Below are positions 32,268 to 43,921 of a stretch of 64,000 nt of DNA, one piece after another. The DNA comes from Pelobates cultripes (Eukaryota > Chordata > Amphibia > Anura > Pelobatidae): assembly GCA_933207985.1 (NCBI GenBank), contig OW240912.1, forward strand, positions 364,028,542 to 364,092,541, given 5' to 3'. Every line of letters starts with the position of its first letter. Within the stretch, counting starts at the first letter, position 1. Below the pieces are notes generated by a model. That model searched no databases. It saw only the letters and a program-made list of their open reading frames with translations, and was not told where the DNA came from. The translations under genes and the position numbers were made by a program.

Positions 32268-33361
32268 TGTTACGACACGTACCGTCGAGTAGATGAAGCC
32301 GCCGTTTAGTCAATAATCCCCTTCTCCAGAAATGCAGTTTAAATCCAGCCGACCGCCAAACTCCCGAACGAAGTCCACGAACACGGCAACTCCCGATCGG
32401 CAAAACAGTCGAACGCCTTCCACAGCTAAAAATAACGAAAGCGCTGTCCCAGTAATAATTCCCCCCACAAACGAGACCAAGCTCCGTCTTGAGGGTCAAA
32501 TGAAGATCTGTTTAATGGGGGCTACCTGCCCGGTATTTATGCAGGTCTCCACAAGGTGGACACTCCCCGAGGGGACCTTGTGGAAGACTGTAAAACATAT
32601 TGGACAGTAGCCAATCGCAGTGGCTTCAATAATAGCCCTTCCCATCTTGCCCATAATTCCGTCTTCTCTACCTCGGAGATAATTAGGAAGAAACCTAATT
32701 ATCTCCCAAGGTAGAGACAATCGCCATTTTAACTTACAATAATAAAAATACATTAAAATACATAACTGCAGAAATACCGAATGCATATGGTTCGTGTAAC
32801 GTATCCCCAGACAGCCTGGATCTGAGTGCATGTTTTCACCGAATAGCGCTCAGATCTGATGTATCTAGTCGAATCGCCATGGAGTCAAAGTCTTTCACCA
32901 GTCCTTCGGTATACGAATGACTCCATGGGATGGCTGTCTGGGTGAAAGTCCATACGAATGAATAAAAACTCCCGAACGACCGACGTTCGCATGCCTTGTC
33001 GAAATGGAAGGTAGGCAGCAGCTTCCAGCGGTGTTCGGTAGTTTAAGTGTCCGTTTTTAGTTCCATACAGTTTGTACCGAACACCGCTATGTGTTCGTAT
33101 GTCCCAAAATGGCCGCTGCCTCGTGGTCGACATGCGAACGACGACCACCCGTACGAATGGAATGGAGAGGTGTCTGCGGTTAACCACAACGTTCTAATTG
33201 GGGCCAAGAGGTTAACCAGCAGCACACTCCTCTCCTGGGTGGTCGTTCGTTCGGTAGTTTCAATCGGTAGTTTGCAAATTACACGAACGGGGGTATATGA
33301 ACAGGCAATTCCGCGAACAAAGGGAAATAGACGAACCAGCAATACAGATGAATCTGTCACA
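32268..33361 (-). repeat. 5' LTR of the Gmr1-like element, copy A
   Basis: 1094 bp, same ends as the 3' LTR. It would hold the promoter. No TATA box was assigned. Confidence 0.93.
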
Positions 33362-33366
33362 CAGCC

Positions 33367-34850
33367 CAATAAAGATACTGGCTCATACCATACAGCGGAA
33401 TGTTCGCTTATGACCTAGAAACTTTCCATTTGCTCAAGAATAATTAAACATCTAAGTAATATTCTAGTGTGGCCGGACATTTACCAACATGATGCTGCTG
33501 TCTATTGGATATTTTATGATAAATTCACAAAGGACAAAAGGTTAACATTTTTATGTTTTCGTTTATTCCCACTCCAACTATTTGTGATGCAAACCACTTA
33601 TGATACTTAAAAAAACTGACTATTCCCCATTTTCCTTTCTGTACCATGTATACAATGTTATCTTTACTGCAACAAGGCTTTTGCACAAGCCATACAGTGT
33701 TACATTGACACAGTCTATGTCATGGACAAAACTAAAGAATAAAAAAAAAACAAAAAAAAAAAACCGACTATTCCATGAATAATCTATGGGATGATTCCCA
33801 CCAATTCTAAAAGACGTTGGTAGTTTTCAATAGTATTATAAAGATTATTATGAACGGTCTTTCTGGGACTTTAACTTATATTTAGAAATAAAATATCTCA
33901 TGCAGAACTTCTGGATTCAAGATCGGAGCATGACTTATTTTGGAAGGTTCTGGATTACAAAAGGAGCAAGGTCCGTGTGTCATGCTGGTTGTTTTTCACA
34001 AGCGAGTTAGAAGAATTTTCCTTGTCATTTGATCTTGACTCAGAAGTCAGAGCTAAGCCCAAAGCTCAGCAGCATATTTGCTAGATGCCAGATTTGTTTC
34101 ATTGTGCACCAGTTATCTTCAGAGAGCCAGATACACAAAAGGAAAGAACAAAGTGCGCTACATGCATCGGGGGATTTCCAACATGAAAAACATAAAGGAT
34201 AACAGAAGAGATAGATTGTATGGGTCTGATATGTGACAGACGTTATTTTCATTACCTGAATCTTGGGGAATTTTCACAGAAATATACACCCCACAAAAAT
34301 GTTTTGTTAATTTCTATTATTATTCTTTTAATATAAGAGATAGCACTGTATAATTATTATTTACAGGATATACTCTGTGTCATATTTGAAGTTTCATTGT
34401 CTAACAGATATTTTTATTGACAGAACAGTAAGGTATCATATGCAGATTTAATGTTAGATTGGAATTTAAGACGTTCACAATTGTAATATATGCTGTAATG
34501 CAATCTATGAAATCACAATGGCTTTAAAAATCGCCCGCTTTGTTTCTATATACCACTTTTATTAAGTGTTTGGATATGTTACAACATGTACGTATCAAGC
34601 ACTCCACATAATATAAGGCACACTAGTGAACAGCACACGGGAGATCAGAAATCACTTAATACATATTCCGAGAAGGAGATGACAATTCAGCAATGTGTAA
34701 AAATCACACTTTTTAGGGTACTCATGGGTGCAGTTGATTGGCATGCAGACATTCCCATTCTTAATGTGGCACAATATGTAGAAAAATTACACCAATACTT
34801 GGCCCGACCACCTGTCCCAATTGCATACATATTAACTCCCTAGCGCACAC
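33367..34850. other. No gene seen (copy A flank)
   Basis: AT-rich sequence, matched at 50658-52130. Short frames are not supported by any motif. Confidence 0.4.
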
Positions 34851-35935
34851 CTCCAGCCACAGGTATGTCATTGGAGTTCCCCATTCCACCTGCGCTGGAG
34901 CAACAGACTTACTATTGTTATCTGCCTTCCTGAGGTTATCTGCATTTCCCTTACTTCTGTTGCTTAGGAAATCCTGGTTTCTGGCTCTCTACCAACGATC
35001 CTGACCTGCAAAGGACTGCAAGCTATCTGGATTCAACTCCCACTATGGACCCTTCCTACTTGCTTTTGTCTAGGTACTTTGTATCTAGCCTGCTGGAACA
35101 CTGCCTGTGTGTGGCCTGCAGGCCATTTATGGACTTCCTCATGGTCCTCATTCAGAGTTACAAACGACGGCCACTTTAAAGACGCTCCAACATCATTATG
35201 TCAATGACGTCACACACCGTAATAATCTGCATTTTAGAACGTTTTTGGTGTGTGACTACCTAGTTAAGGAGCCATGCTATGAGTAGGTCATTATATATCT
35301 CTTATTGTCTATGGTGCTTTGATCTATGGTACCAATGACTCTTCTCCTACCTATACTCCTTGACTCGGCTATTGTACCTCGCTATTCCTGATTTCTGGTT
35401 TCCCTGACCCTGACTTGTCCTTGACCATTCTATATCTTCTGTGCATTAAGTCCGGCAACTCCAAGATCCGTTATACATTTAGACCTATATCATCATTTAC
35501 ATTGCTTGTTGAGTCTCCCTACCTGACTGCTCTTAACCCAGCTGTGATTGTTTGCAGTATTCCAACACTCCTCCTACTAAACTGGTATCTCTCCCTACAA
35601 TGAAATCGTAAGAGGCACTACTTTTGCTGCAAAGACTTTTCTGTTCGGTTTTCCGTTATACTTACCTGGCACTTCTACCCACTGTGTTGCAGAGCTAGCT
35701 GCCTTTCTGTGAAAACCCACTGTGTTCCAGAGCTGGATGACTTCCTGTGCAAACCCCCCTGGTGGCTACAGACATTATTACAGACTTCTACCACTGTGAA
35801 CCTTCTATGAACTCTCAGTGCCATCTTCTGGTCAATCGCAAGTGTTGCCCTCCACATTGGATTGTGCTGCTTATTGCGTTCCATTAATAAACCGCTATTT
35901 GGAAAGTTGCTGATAGTCATGACACCCCCAATGTT
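34850..35935 (+). repeat. LTR-like or other interspersed repeat, copy A
   Basis: A pyrimidine-rich, non-coding block. It has the CCTGACC/CTTGACTCGGCTATTG style seen in vertebrate gypsy LTRs, an AATAAA signal near 35886 and a CATGACA end near 35930. I could not define both ends or a target duplication. Copy B equivalent is 52130-53190. Confidence 0.3.
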
Positions 35936-37080
35936 GGAATGTATGTTATAAGTTTATATAATACTCTTAATTAATTCAAAGATTTAGTATCACAATGTAA
36001 CATGAACATGTTACGATTTAGGGTTGGCCTTGGAGCTAGTTTTAGACTGGTTTATATGTGGGAGGGGTTATAGAACTTACATTTGGCTGAGGTCTTTGGT
36101 CTTCTTTCCACCTTTGCAATGTTCCTATCTCTCCCCATTCCTGCTATATCTAGAATAAATGTATGTAAGATAATGCTCGGATGAATATATATTTCACCAC
36201 CGAGTTGTGCCACTTTAAATGTCCATTTTGTACTTTTAAAAAAAAATTCTTATGAAATGTATTGAAATAGAAAATGTTACATTTCATATACTGCTTTCAC
36301 TGGGTAGTCAAATATTAAATTCCCAGATGTTAGTAGAGCATTTGTGTCACAATGCCCCTACAATGATACTTGTGTTTTTGCCTGGGAAAGGTTTATGGGA
36401 GTTGCAATCTGCTTGCAGATGGCAATTCATTATTTAGACTAAGTAACATTGTATGTCTCTTTGAATACATTCCAAAGGTAAATAAACATACGGCGCTATT
36501 TTTTTATTTTTTATTATTTCGTAATAATTAAACATTTTCACAAAGCATTGTTTCCGTGACTAATTACATTTGTGTTTATATTTTTTAATTTCCTATAATA
36601 ATACTGTTCATTTTAATTAACATTTCATTTGTTTGTAGAGATCTGCTGTGTTTACATAGTCAATGTGTCATTGTAGGAATGGTTTAGAATGTAGATGACT
36701 GTATATTAATAAAAAAATAAAATAAAAAATAAAATGATGCTGGTGAGATATGCTTAGTTCAAAGCAGGCTGTCATCTTTCCAAAATTGATCAAATTAATA
36801 TGAATATAAGATGTCATATGATGAATATTTCAAGTTAGAGATGATATATTGCATACATAGGGGTGTTATATTGTATATGAGAGATAGCGTATTACATATG
36901 GAATAAAATACTCCTTATATCACATATGGAAAATGTAAGGGGAATTAGGACTTCTCTGGAATTTTATCCAGTGAATAAAACGTCAAAAATTACTTTTTTT
37001 TTCACGTAATGCTTCATTTTCTTTTAAAAGTATAAATATAGATATAGTAAATGAAATCACAATCCTGGCAATGCTACCTA
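35936..37080. other. No gene seen (copy A flank)
   Basis: AT-rich, matched in copy B near 53190-54355. Only short unsupported frames. Confidence 0.4.
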
Positions 37081-37248
37081 GGGCAAATGTTCACAATTAA
37101 CAGGAGAAACAGAGAAGTTTTTTTTATTTCCCATCTTCTCTGTATACTTTCCAAATGCTGACTGCCAGGTACAAAATACAGAGAAACAACGATTGTCAGG
37201 GAGCAAGATGGAGGCGCACAGTTGCTGGATAATGAGGTGTGAATTTCT

Positions 37249-38848
37249 TTTTTTTATTCTTTTATTCTTTATTTATTCCAGTACAAGACATCACAAGCAG
37301 TTCACATACATCAACTCGTCGATCAGCATAAATAAGCACATACACTGAGATTATAGCACTTTACATCCGCAAAATGAATTAACAATCAAGTTCACCCGAT
37401 CTCCATAGTATACCGCAGTCCAAAGTAAGCTTGGATATCCCGCCTGGGTTTTTTACAATATATAAAACAGTAAACTGATAACAGACATTAAAGAAAGACC
37501 GCGTTTATAAAGCAAAGAGAATAATAGGGAGAAAACACCCATACACTGTGTAAGAAGCATAGCCTTCCCCCACACCTTTCCGGTTTTCCCTATGTATTGC
37601 CCACATGTGCGATCGTGGCCAAAAAAAAAATAAAGATTTAAAGATTTTAGAAGTGAATAAGAAAGAAAGAGTGAAAGGTGCCTCGAGAGTCTGAGGACTT
37701 AGAGAAAGAGAACAAAGGGGTAGAAAAGGGGGAAGTGTGGGGGTGAGGCCGAGATATAGTGCCCAATAAAAAGGTGACTGAAAAAGTTTTCAATGTTGCC
37801 TCCACTGTCCCTCTCAGGAGGCAACGTTAGCTTTCCCTGTGGCCAGCTCAAGGAACTATAACCCGCCGCCCTTCATATATTACCTAATAAACGCAAGTGG
37901 GGACCCTAAATCGCCCTTCCCAACTCAGGCGTTCGCAGTGCTATTTATCCAGGGGTCCCAAATTTCTTCTGGGTCCCTCTGACCTGAGCCGTTAGCTTAT
38001 CCATCAGGAAAGTATCTTTAATTTTCTGTTTGATCATCGCAATGGTAGGTGATCTACTCTGCAGCCATACCTGCGCCAGCGCTCTTCTAGCAGCCAGGTT
38101 TATTTTGTGAACGAGGGTTTGTTCCGTTTTTGTCCAGCCATCCATGGATCTAGACAGTAGGTACACCCATGGGTCTAATTTTACCTCTGCCAAAAACTTC
38201 TCGCTGCAAAGCAATCCGTTTCCAATAGGTTTGTGCCTCCACGCAATCCCACCACATGTGCATATAAGTACCCCTTAGACCACAGCCCCTCCAGCATAGG
38301 TCCGTTGGGTTTACACCCATTCGGCACAGTTTCACTGGGGTGGCATACCACCTAAACGTTGTCTTGTAAGACTGTTCCTGCAAGGAAACGCACACCGAAG
38401 ACTTTGCAGCCGCCTCCCATATATCTCGCCATTTTATACCCTCCAACACCTCACTGAGGTCAGTCTCCCACTGGTCCGTATACACAAGATCCCCTCATTC
38501 CAGAGTGCGTGAGCTCAGATGAGAGTACAAACAAGAAATGAGGCCTTGCGGGAACTGTTCCCCCTTGCACATCTTTTCGAAGAAAGTCAACGGAGTCAGT
38601 GCTGCTGCCTTGATCCGGGGATCCCTGGCAAAATCCCTGAGCTGGAGATACCGAAAATAGTCACAGGGACGTAGCGGAGCTCTGCTACGTAACGCATCAA
38701 ATGTGATAAAGGAGCCATTTTCAAACAATTCGCATAGTCTTTGCAAACCCGTGTTCTCAATACCCTTGAAATCTCGGGGATACAAGCCCGGCTGAAATGC
38801 CTTGTTTCTTAAGAAAGGGGACATGGGCGATAGGGCAGAGGCCAGTCC
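37249..38848 (-). mobile_element. 5'-truncated L1-type LINE, present only in copy A
   Basis: It is inserted within a 17-bp target duplication ATGAGGTGTGAATTTCT (37232-37248 and 38849-38865). Its left edge is a T-rich tail, a poly(A) tail on the minus strand, followed by about 690 bp of 3' UTR. The coding part on the minus strand (about 37945-38824) is the ORF2 C-terminus in several short pieces: FRYLQLRDFARDPRIKAA, WYATPVKLCRMGVNPTDLCW, RGTYMHMWWDC. Copy B at 54456-54472 has one uninterrupted copy of the target and no LINE. Confidence 0.92.
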
Positions 38849-38865
38849 ATGAGGTGTGAATTTCT

Positions 38866-38977
38866 ACATTTCATTTTTTTTTTTTTTTTTTACACACTTT
38901 ACTTATTCTTATACTAAATAAATAAATATTTCTAAACATAATATTGGAAATCCTGGGAAGTGTCAGTTCCCCTTTAA
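38866..38977. mobile_element. Right part of a T2-like MITE that holds the L1 insertion
   Basis: It ends TGTCAGTTCCCCTTTAA at 38974-38977. The left part (37081-37248) shares CTGACTGCCAGGTAC and GGGAGCAAGATGGAGGC with the element at 39867. Copy B is continuous over 54340-54578. Confidence 0.45.
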
Positions 38978-39866
38978 GGATGATGTATGGTATATGAGAA
39001 TTAAAATATTCAAATATGGTAAACGAAGAATGAAATATAGCATATCTAACTGAACTTGGCAAATGAGTTTCTGTACAATTCCATACACGGAATAATTACT
39101 AGTACCGGATTTATTAAATTGAGATTGTAAGCCTTGTACTTTAAATTATTTGTGTGGGGAGGGAAGGATAATGCTTGCTTATATTGCTGTTCGGGTTATT
39201 AAAAGTCACCTTTGTTGGCATACAGACTTTTTAAAATCTTTTTATTTAAATTTCTAAACATGAAAAACACAGAGAATATATTTAGAAAGACCACAATGAT
39301 TGGAAAACCAATGAGCACTGGCTATGACATGGTTCGTAAAACAATTCTAGTTATGAATTAAACCAATGAGGTGTGACAAGATGAACAGCGTAAAGCAGTA
39401 AAACAGTGACAGTATATGGTGCTGAATATGGAATCTAGAATAGAAAGATAAAATCAAGAGTGGAGCATTATATCTAAACAATACATTATTATTCAGATAT
39501 AATGCATATTTCTTGATTTATTTTAGTAAAGTAGGGACCCTGCTCAGTTCATATAGTCTCCATGAATTCTAACAATGTCTTTATAAAGATCTTGGTTGCA
39601 CATTTTGAATAGTAGTAATGTATAGTAGTTTTCGCACTTTAATGTATACCGTGGTATATGTAAGGTGTATCCTGGTACATCTGGGCATTTATTTCCATTT
39701 AGTTGTGTGTCATTCAATGAATCCCTGAACGCAGAGTACTTGATTTGTACTGAGTGCTATAGAACTGCTGTGTGGATAACTTGTGCTGTGTGCTTGTTAT
39801 TTTGGTGCAGTGTGATTGACCGGAGCAGGAAACTTAGAGGTGAACCGTCACTAGAAATAAAAGTAT

Positions 39867-40290
39867 TTAAAGGAACACTATACACAAACTTGTATTCCTG
39901 ATCCTTTAGTGTTAAAAATACAAATTTGGTGGCTTGCCTCCCCCTACACTCCTAAAACGTAAAAAAAATAACCTTATTGGCAACACTCTACAGGTGAGCC
40001 CTCAATCCGCCTCCTTGGCTGACACACTCAGAATTGATGATCTCAGCCAATAAATTTCTCCTATTCTCTGGATGTTTTCTCTATACTGTCTGCCAGGTGC
40101 AAAGGACAGAACTTGCAACAATGATTGACAGGGAGCCAAGATGGGGGCATCCAGCTGCAGGAAAAAGAGGTCTCAGTTTCTACATTTAATTTAATTTTTC
40201 ACACGTTATTAATATATATGTGCTAAATATAAGGATAAGAAAAACCTAATATAAAATGAAACACCCTGGGTAGTTACTGTTTCCCAATAA
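39867..40290. mobile_element. T2-like MITE (third subfamily), copy A
   Basis: It starts TTAAAGGAACACTATACAC and ends TTTCCCAATAA near 40290. The interior shares CTGCCAGGTGCAAAGGACAG-type words with 37160-37230. Copy B is at 55468-55891. Confidence 0.5.
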
Positions 40291-40388
40291 GACTGGTTGA
40301 CTGTTGTGCAGAATGTACATAACTGCTGTGTGTTTCATACATACTGGATGGGACTTGCTTGTTTAGTTTTATGTATTTTGTAGTACCT

Positions 40389-40391
<3 letters not shown>

Positions 40392-40440
<49 letters not shown>
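40392..40440. repeat. (TA)n(TG)n microsatellite, copy A
   Basis: A pure TA run followed by GTATGTGTGTGTG. Its length differs from 55994-56043. Confidence 0.9.
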
Positions 40441-40441
<1 letters not shown>

Positions 40442-40730
40442 GGAGAGAGGGTAAATGTGAGTTTGTGTATGTGTATGCTAGATTAATAAATTGTGTATTG
40501 CATACAAGGGGGAAATTATGTGAGTGGGAATGTGTATGAGAGAGAGAGAGAAAGGGAGTGTTGGGGTGTCTGCGTGTGTATGTATTCAAATAAGAAAGCG
40601 CTGTCACTCAGTTTCCTATGATTTATTACCTTCATTTATTTAACGAACACACCGATGATAGGGCCATGTTTGAGTGGTTCCTCTATCAAATCACATTTAT
40701 ATTTTAATTTGTCTCTTAATGGTATTTCAG

Positions 40731-40784
40731 AACTCTGGCAAAGAACATCCTGACAATGGTGGAGGGAAGAACAAAGCCAGCACT
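40731..40784 (+). other. Candidate host exon 1 (54 bp), copy A
   Basis: A pyrimidine-rich tract and TTTCAG precede it and GTATGT follows, so both splice borders look usable. Two of the three forward frames are open. Read from the second base, it joins in phase with the candidate exon at 42453 to give about 31 open codons. It is unchanged at 56334-56387. No protein family is recognised, so a chance match to splice signals remains possible. Confidence 0.3.
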
Positions 40785-41544
40785 GTATGTATTGAAAGCT
40801 CTGTATCCTCCAAACATTGCTTCATAGAAAACTAGAATCTCTGCATTAACTCACCCAAAAATTAAATGTTTTCCAGATGTTCTGTGCTGCTAAACTTTCC
40901 ATGACATCATGTAGGAAATCGAGATTAAAACTCTGGGAAATATTTTCATATTGTATGTCGGGAACTACAGTTTATTTCTGGGTCCTTTTATATAGAGTGG
41001 AATAACAAGATAACATGTTCATATTTCCCGAATATAAACTTTAATCAAAGTGGTGCTTTTACTTATGAAGGAAGAAGTAAATAATATATGCTAAACTGCA
41101 AACATTCCAAAGTTTAGTATTTTCTACATTGCTAGCTTCAAGAAAAATAATTGGTTCCATCTGTTTGAATTTCCAAACTAAGGGAGACCTTTCTTTAACA
41201 GTAAAATAGAATGAAAATGGATTAGAAAAACATTGGATATATTCACTGAACAGCAATTTGTTGTGATTTGAGAACCAACTTGTAAGAACAAAAATCTCTG
41301 ACTCGATTTAAATGGAGAACAATTCCAGCTTGGCTAGGTTAGCCTAAATTTTAGGCTACAATTTAAAGTAGGTTATTATGGCACCAGAACTTGTTCAGTG
41401 AATTATGATATATTGGGTTATTGACTCAGCTGTAGCAAATTAAAATGTTACAGGGTTATTCACTAAACATTGGATTTTGTCTGGATGGTCAAAATCCGGT
41501 GAAAATTACTGAATTCCTACCATACTAGCAATTCTCATATTTAC

Positions 41545-42102
41545 TTAAAGGGACACTAAAGTCACCAAAACAACTTTAGCTTATTGAAGCACTTTTTGTG
41601 TATACATCATGCCTCTGAAGTTTTACTGCACAATTCACTAGCATTTAGGAGTTATATAACTTTTGTTTCAGTTTATGCAGCCCTAGCCGCCCTCCTCTGG
41701 CTGTGACTGACACAGCCTGCATAAAAACAAAATGGTTTTATTTTCAATCACATTAAATTTACTTTACAGATTTTTATCTCCTGCTCTGTAAATGTAACTT
41801 TAATTAAATACAGGAAACTCTTGCAGGGTCTAGCTGGCTATTAGCGGAGCAAGAGATAAGAAATTCTAAATTAAACAGAATTTGCAATACAGGAAGTGTA
41901 AACTTTAGATGACTTTTTACATGAAGTGTTTAGGAATGTTGTGAAAGTCATACGCAAGGAGGTGTGACTAAGGCTGTATAAAGAAAGTGACTGAACTCTT
42001 AAATGGCAGAGAATTGAGCAGTGAGACTGCAGGGGCATGATCTATAAACCAAAACTGCTTCATTAAGCTAAAGTTGTTTTGGTGACTACAGTGTCCCTTT
42101 AA
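41545..42102. mobile_element. T2-like MITE, complete, copy A
   Basis: It starts TTAAAGGGACACTAAAGTC and ends GACTACAGTGTCCCTTTAA. The arms match the 18575 element. It lies between the two candidate exons. Confidence 0.75.
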
Positions 42103-42121
42103 GTCACATGCGGGGGGAATT

Positions 42122-42275
42122 CAGTCAGCCCACGAGAATTTGCAGCAATCGTATGGATGCATTCAGTGTCCGGATTACAATCAGTGCTTTTGCATCCAAA
42201 TTCTATAGGACTTGAAGGATTCACGAAACACCAATTTTTAAACTGAATAGGGAACAAATTAATCCACTGGGCTGC
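42122..42275 (-). repeat. Dispersed 160-bp repeat beside the T2-like MITE, copy A
   Basis: The inverse of 18415-18574: GTACGGATGCATTCAGT-type words, TTGCATCCAAATTCTATAGG and CAATTTTTAAACTGAATAGG. It again sits next to a T2-like end. Confidence 0.6.
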
Positions 42276-42452
42276 ATATTTGCAAATTATTATTAACTTT
42301 CTTTTTGCAAGTGAAGATTATTTGAAGTACCATTTCCCTACTGGGTGCAGTGGCAGTCAGAGGTCAAATATTTAAAAGTGAAGATGGATTTTATTTTTTA
42401 TTTTAATTAGTGGCTTTGGTTACCAAATACTTTTATTTGGTGTTTTTTTTAG

Positions 42453-42494
42453 GCTGAAGAAAGGAAGAATTAGAAGAAAGAATACTTCTAATTG
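42453..42494 (+). other. Candidate host exon 2 (42 bp), copy A
   Basis: It is preceded by GTGTTTTTTTTAG and followed by GTAAGTAC, close to consensus acceptor and donor sites. The frame from the second base is open and basic (KKGRIRRKNTSNW). It is unchanged at 58044-58085. The link to the candidate exon at 40731 is inference from phase only. Confidence 0.3.
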
Positions 42495-42969
42495 GTAAGT
42501 ACAATAGGGCCTTTTCTACCGACTGAGCATTAAAAATTTTTAGCAGACATGCCCCCAACGGCCACTTGAATTACAAAATCCAGATATTGTGGAATTCCAT
42601 GAACAATGTTCGAATGGGCCCGTATGCAGCTGGATGGTTTTTCTCCATTTGATACGACGCCATTCGGACTTTAGTGAGTAACATCATAAAATGGCAAAAT
42701 GTAGGTTCAAATGACCAAGATGTAATTACAAATTTCACCATGGTTATAGTTCGAAATTTCTTCCACATTCTATACTTTAGTGAGCAAATCCATAATATTT
42801 TTCTGTAATATGGAGCTTTCTTAATTCTAAAATGGAAAATTATTTGTTCCTGATTGTTGAGTTGACACATTGAACTGTGAATTATGAGAGTTGAACTGGA
42901 GGAAGTCTAATTTAAAGGAACAGTGTTGACACTATAACCACTTTAATACTTTTTGTCAGATATCCAATA

Positions 42970-43757
42970 TTCTATAATTGTAAAGCACTGCTGAATATAT
43001 TGGTGCTATATAAATGATAACAATAATATTTGAATACAATTCCTCCTTTAAAGCTGCCCTCTGGAATGCACGCTCTGTGTGCAGCACCGTTAAATCAACT
43101 TCCATCCATGACCTATTTATCTCACACTCCTTAAACCTACTTGCACTAACATGGCTCTCTCCCTCTAACACTGCTACCCCTGCCTCACTATCCTTTGGTG
43201 GTCTTCACTTTACCCACAATCCAAGACAGGCTGAGAGTAAAGGTGGCAGTGTATGATTTCTGCTTTCACCCCACATCTCCTTTAAAACTCTGCCCCCCAC
43301 CCCCTTATCTTTTTTTCACTTCCCCTGTCTTTTGTTCTCTGCAAACATAGCTGTTATCTAAAGCCCCCCTGGTTCCCCTAGTCTGTTCCTTGACCATTTC
43401 TCTGCTTGGCTTCCCGACTTCCTCTCAAGTAATATCCCTTCCCTAATTCTTGAGGATTTCAACATTCCCATTAACCCACCCCTGACCTCAGTAGCTTTAA
43501 AACTCCTATCTATTACCTCCATCCTTGGCCTATCACAGTGGGCTAATACTCCCACACATGTAGCTGGCAATACCTTCGATCTTATTTTTTTCTAAAGCAT
43601 GCACTATCTCTAACCTCCACAACACTCCATTTCCTCTCTCAGATCACAACCTCTTATCATGTGCTTGAAAGCCCACTCACCCAACAGCCTCACCCAAACC
43701 CCCATCAACTCAGAAGGGATCTAAATTATCTTGACCTCCAGCAACCCTCTGCTGATC
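42970..43757 (+). pseudogene. CR1/L2-group LINE: 3'-tail scrap plus endonuclease fragment, copy A
   Basis: 42970-43020 reads like the family 3' tail (TTGTAAAGCACTGCTGAATA, then TTGGTGCTATATAAATG). From 43024 the plus frame gives an APE endonuclease: AALWNARSVCSTVKSTSIHD, NLLALTWLSPSN and, after stops, LILEDFNIPINPP. The usual catalytic Glu (TETWL) and Asp (GDFN) positions are altered, and stops interrupt the frame. It runs into the N gap. Confidence 0.75.
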
Positions 43758-43857
43758 NNNNNNNNNNNNNNNNNNNNNNNNNNNNNNNNNNNNNNNNNNN
43801 NNNNNNNNNNNNNNNNNNNNNNNNNNNNNNNNNNNNNNNNNNNNNNNNNNNNNNNNN
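43758..43857. other. Assembly gap, 100 N
   Basis: Exactly 100 N, a common placeholder for a gap of unknown size. It lies between copies A and B. Confidence 0.98.
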
Positions 43858-43921
43858 ACAATGGAATTAAATAAGAGTATTAATCATAGGGTTGCTGATG
43901 GTTGAAATAGGCCAAATAGCC

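Larger units (their letters stand above)
26631..33361 (-). mobile_element. Gmr1-like Ty3/gypsy LTR retrotransposon, copy A, 6731 bp
   Basis: Two 1094-bp LTRs bound it. The target duplication is TAGCC at 26626-26630, and CAGCC (one base changed) at 33362-33366; copy B keeps TAGCC on both sides. Read on the minus strand the order is LTR, PBS, gag, zinc knuckle, protease, integrase, RT, RNase H, PPT, LTR. Integrase before RT is the copia-like order seen in the Gmr1-like group. The element is damaged in pol (one stop and two frameshifts). Confidence 0.93.
26567..43757. repeat. Copy A of a duplicated locus (17.2 kb)
   Basis: From 26567 to the N gap this segment aligns with 43858-59284. The offset is 17291 through the retrotransposon and falls to about 15591 after a 1.6-kb LINE insertion found only here. 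Differences are scattered single bases, small indels and microsatellite length. Both copies hold the same transposons at the same sites. Confidence 0.93.

Noticed and set aside
29920..32296. Plus-strand frames of 67-134 codons across the Gmr1-like element
   Set aside because: They are antisense shadows of the gag-protease-integrase frame.
34040..34252. 70-codon minus-strand frame repeated at 51326
   Set aside because: It is preserved only because copies A and B are nearly identical. There is no motif, and conservation between haplotype-like copies is not evidence of function.
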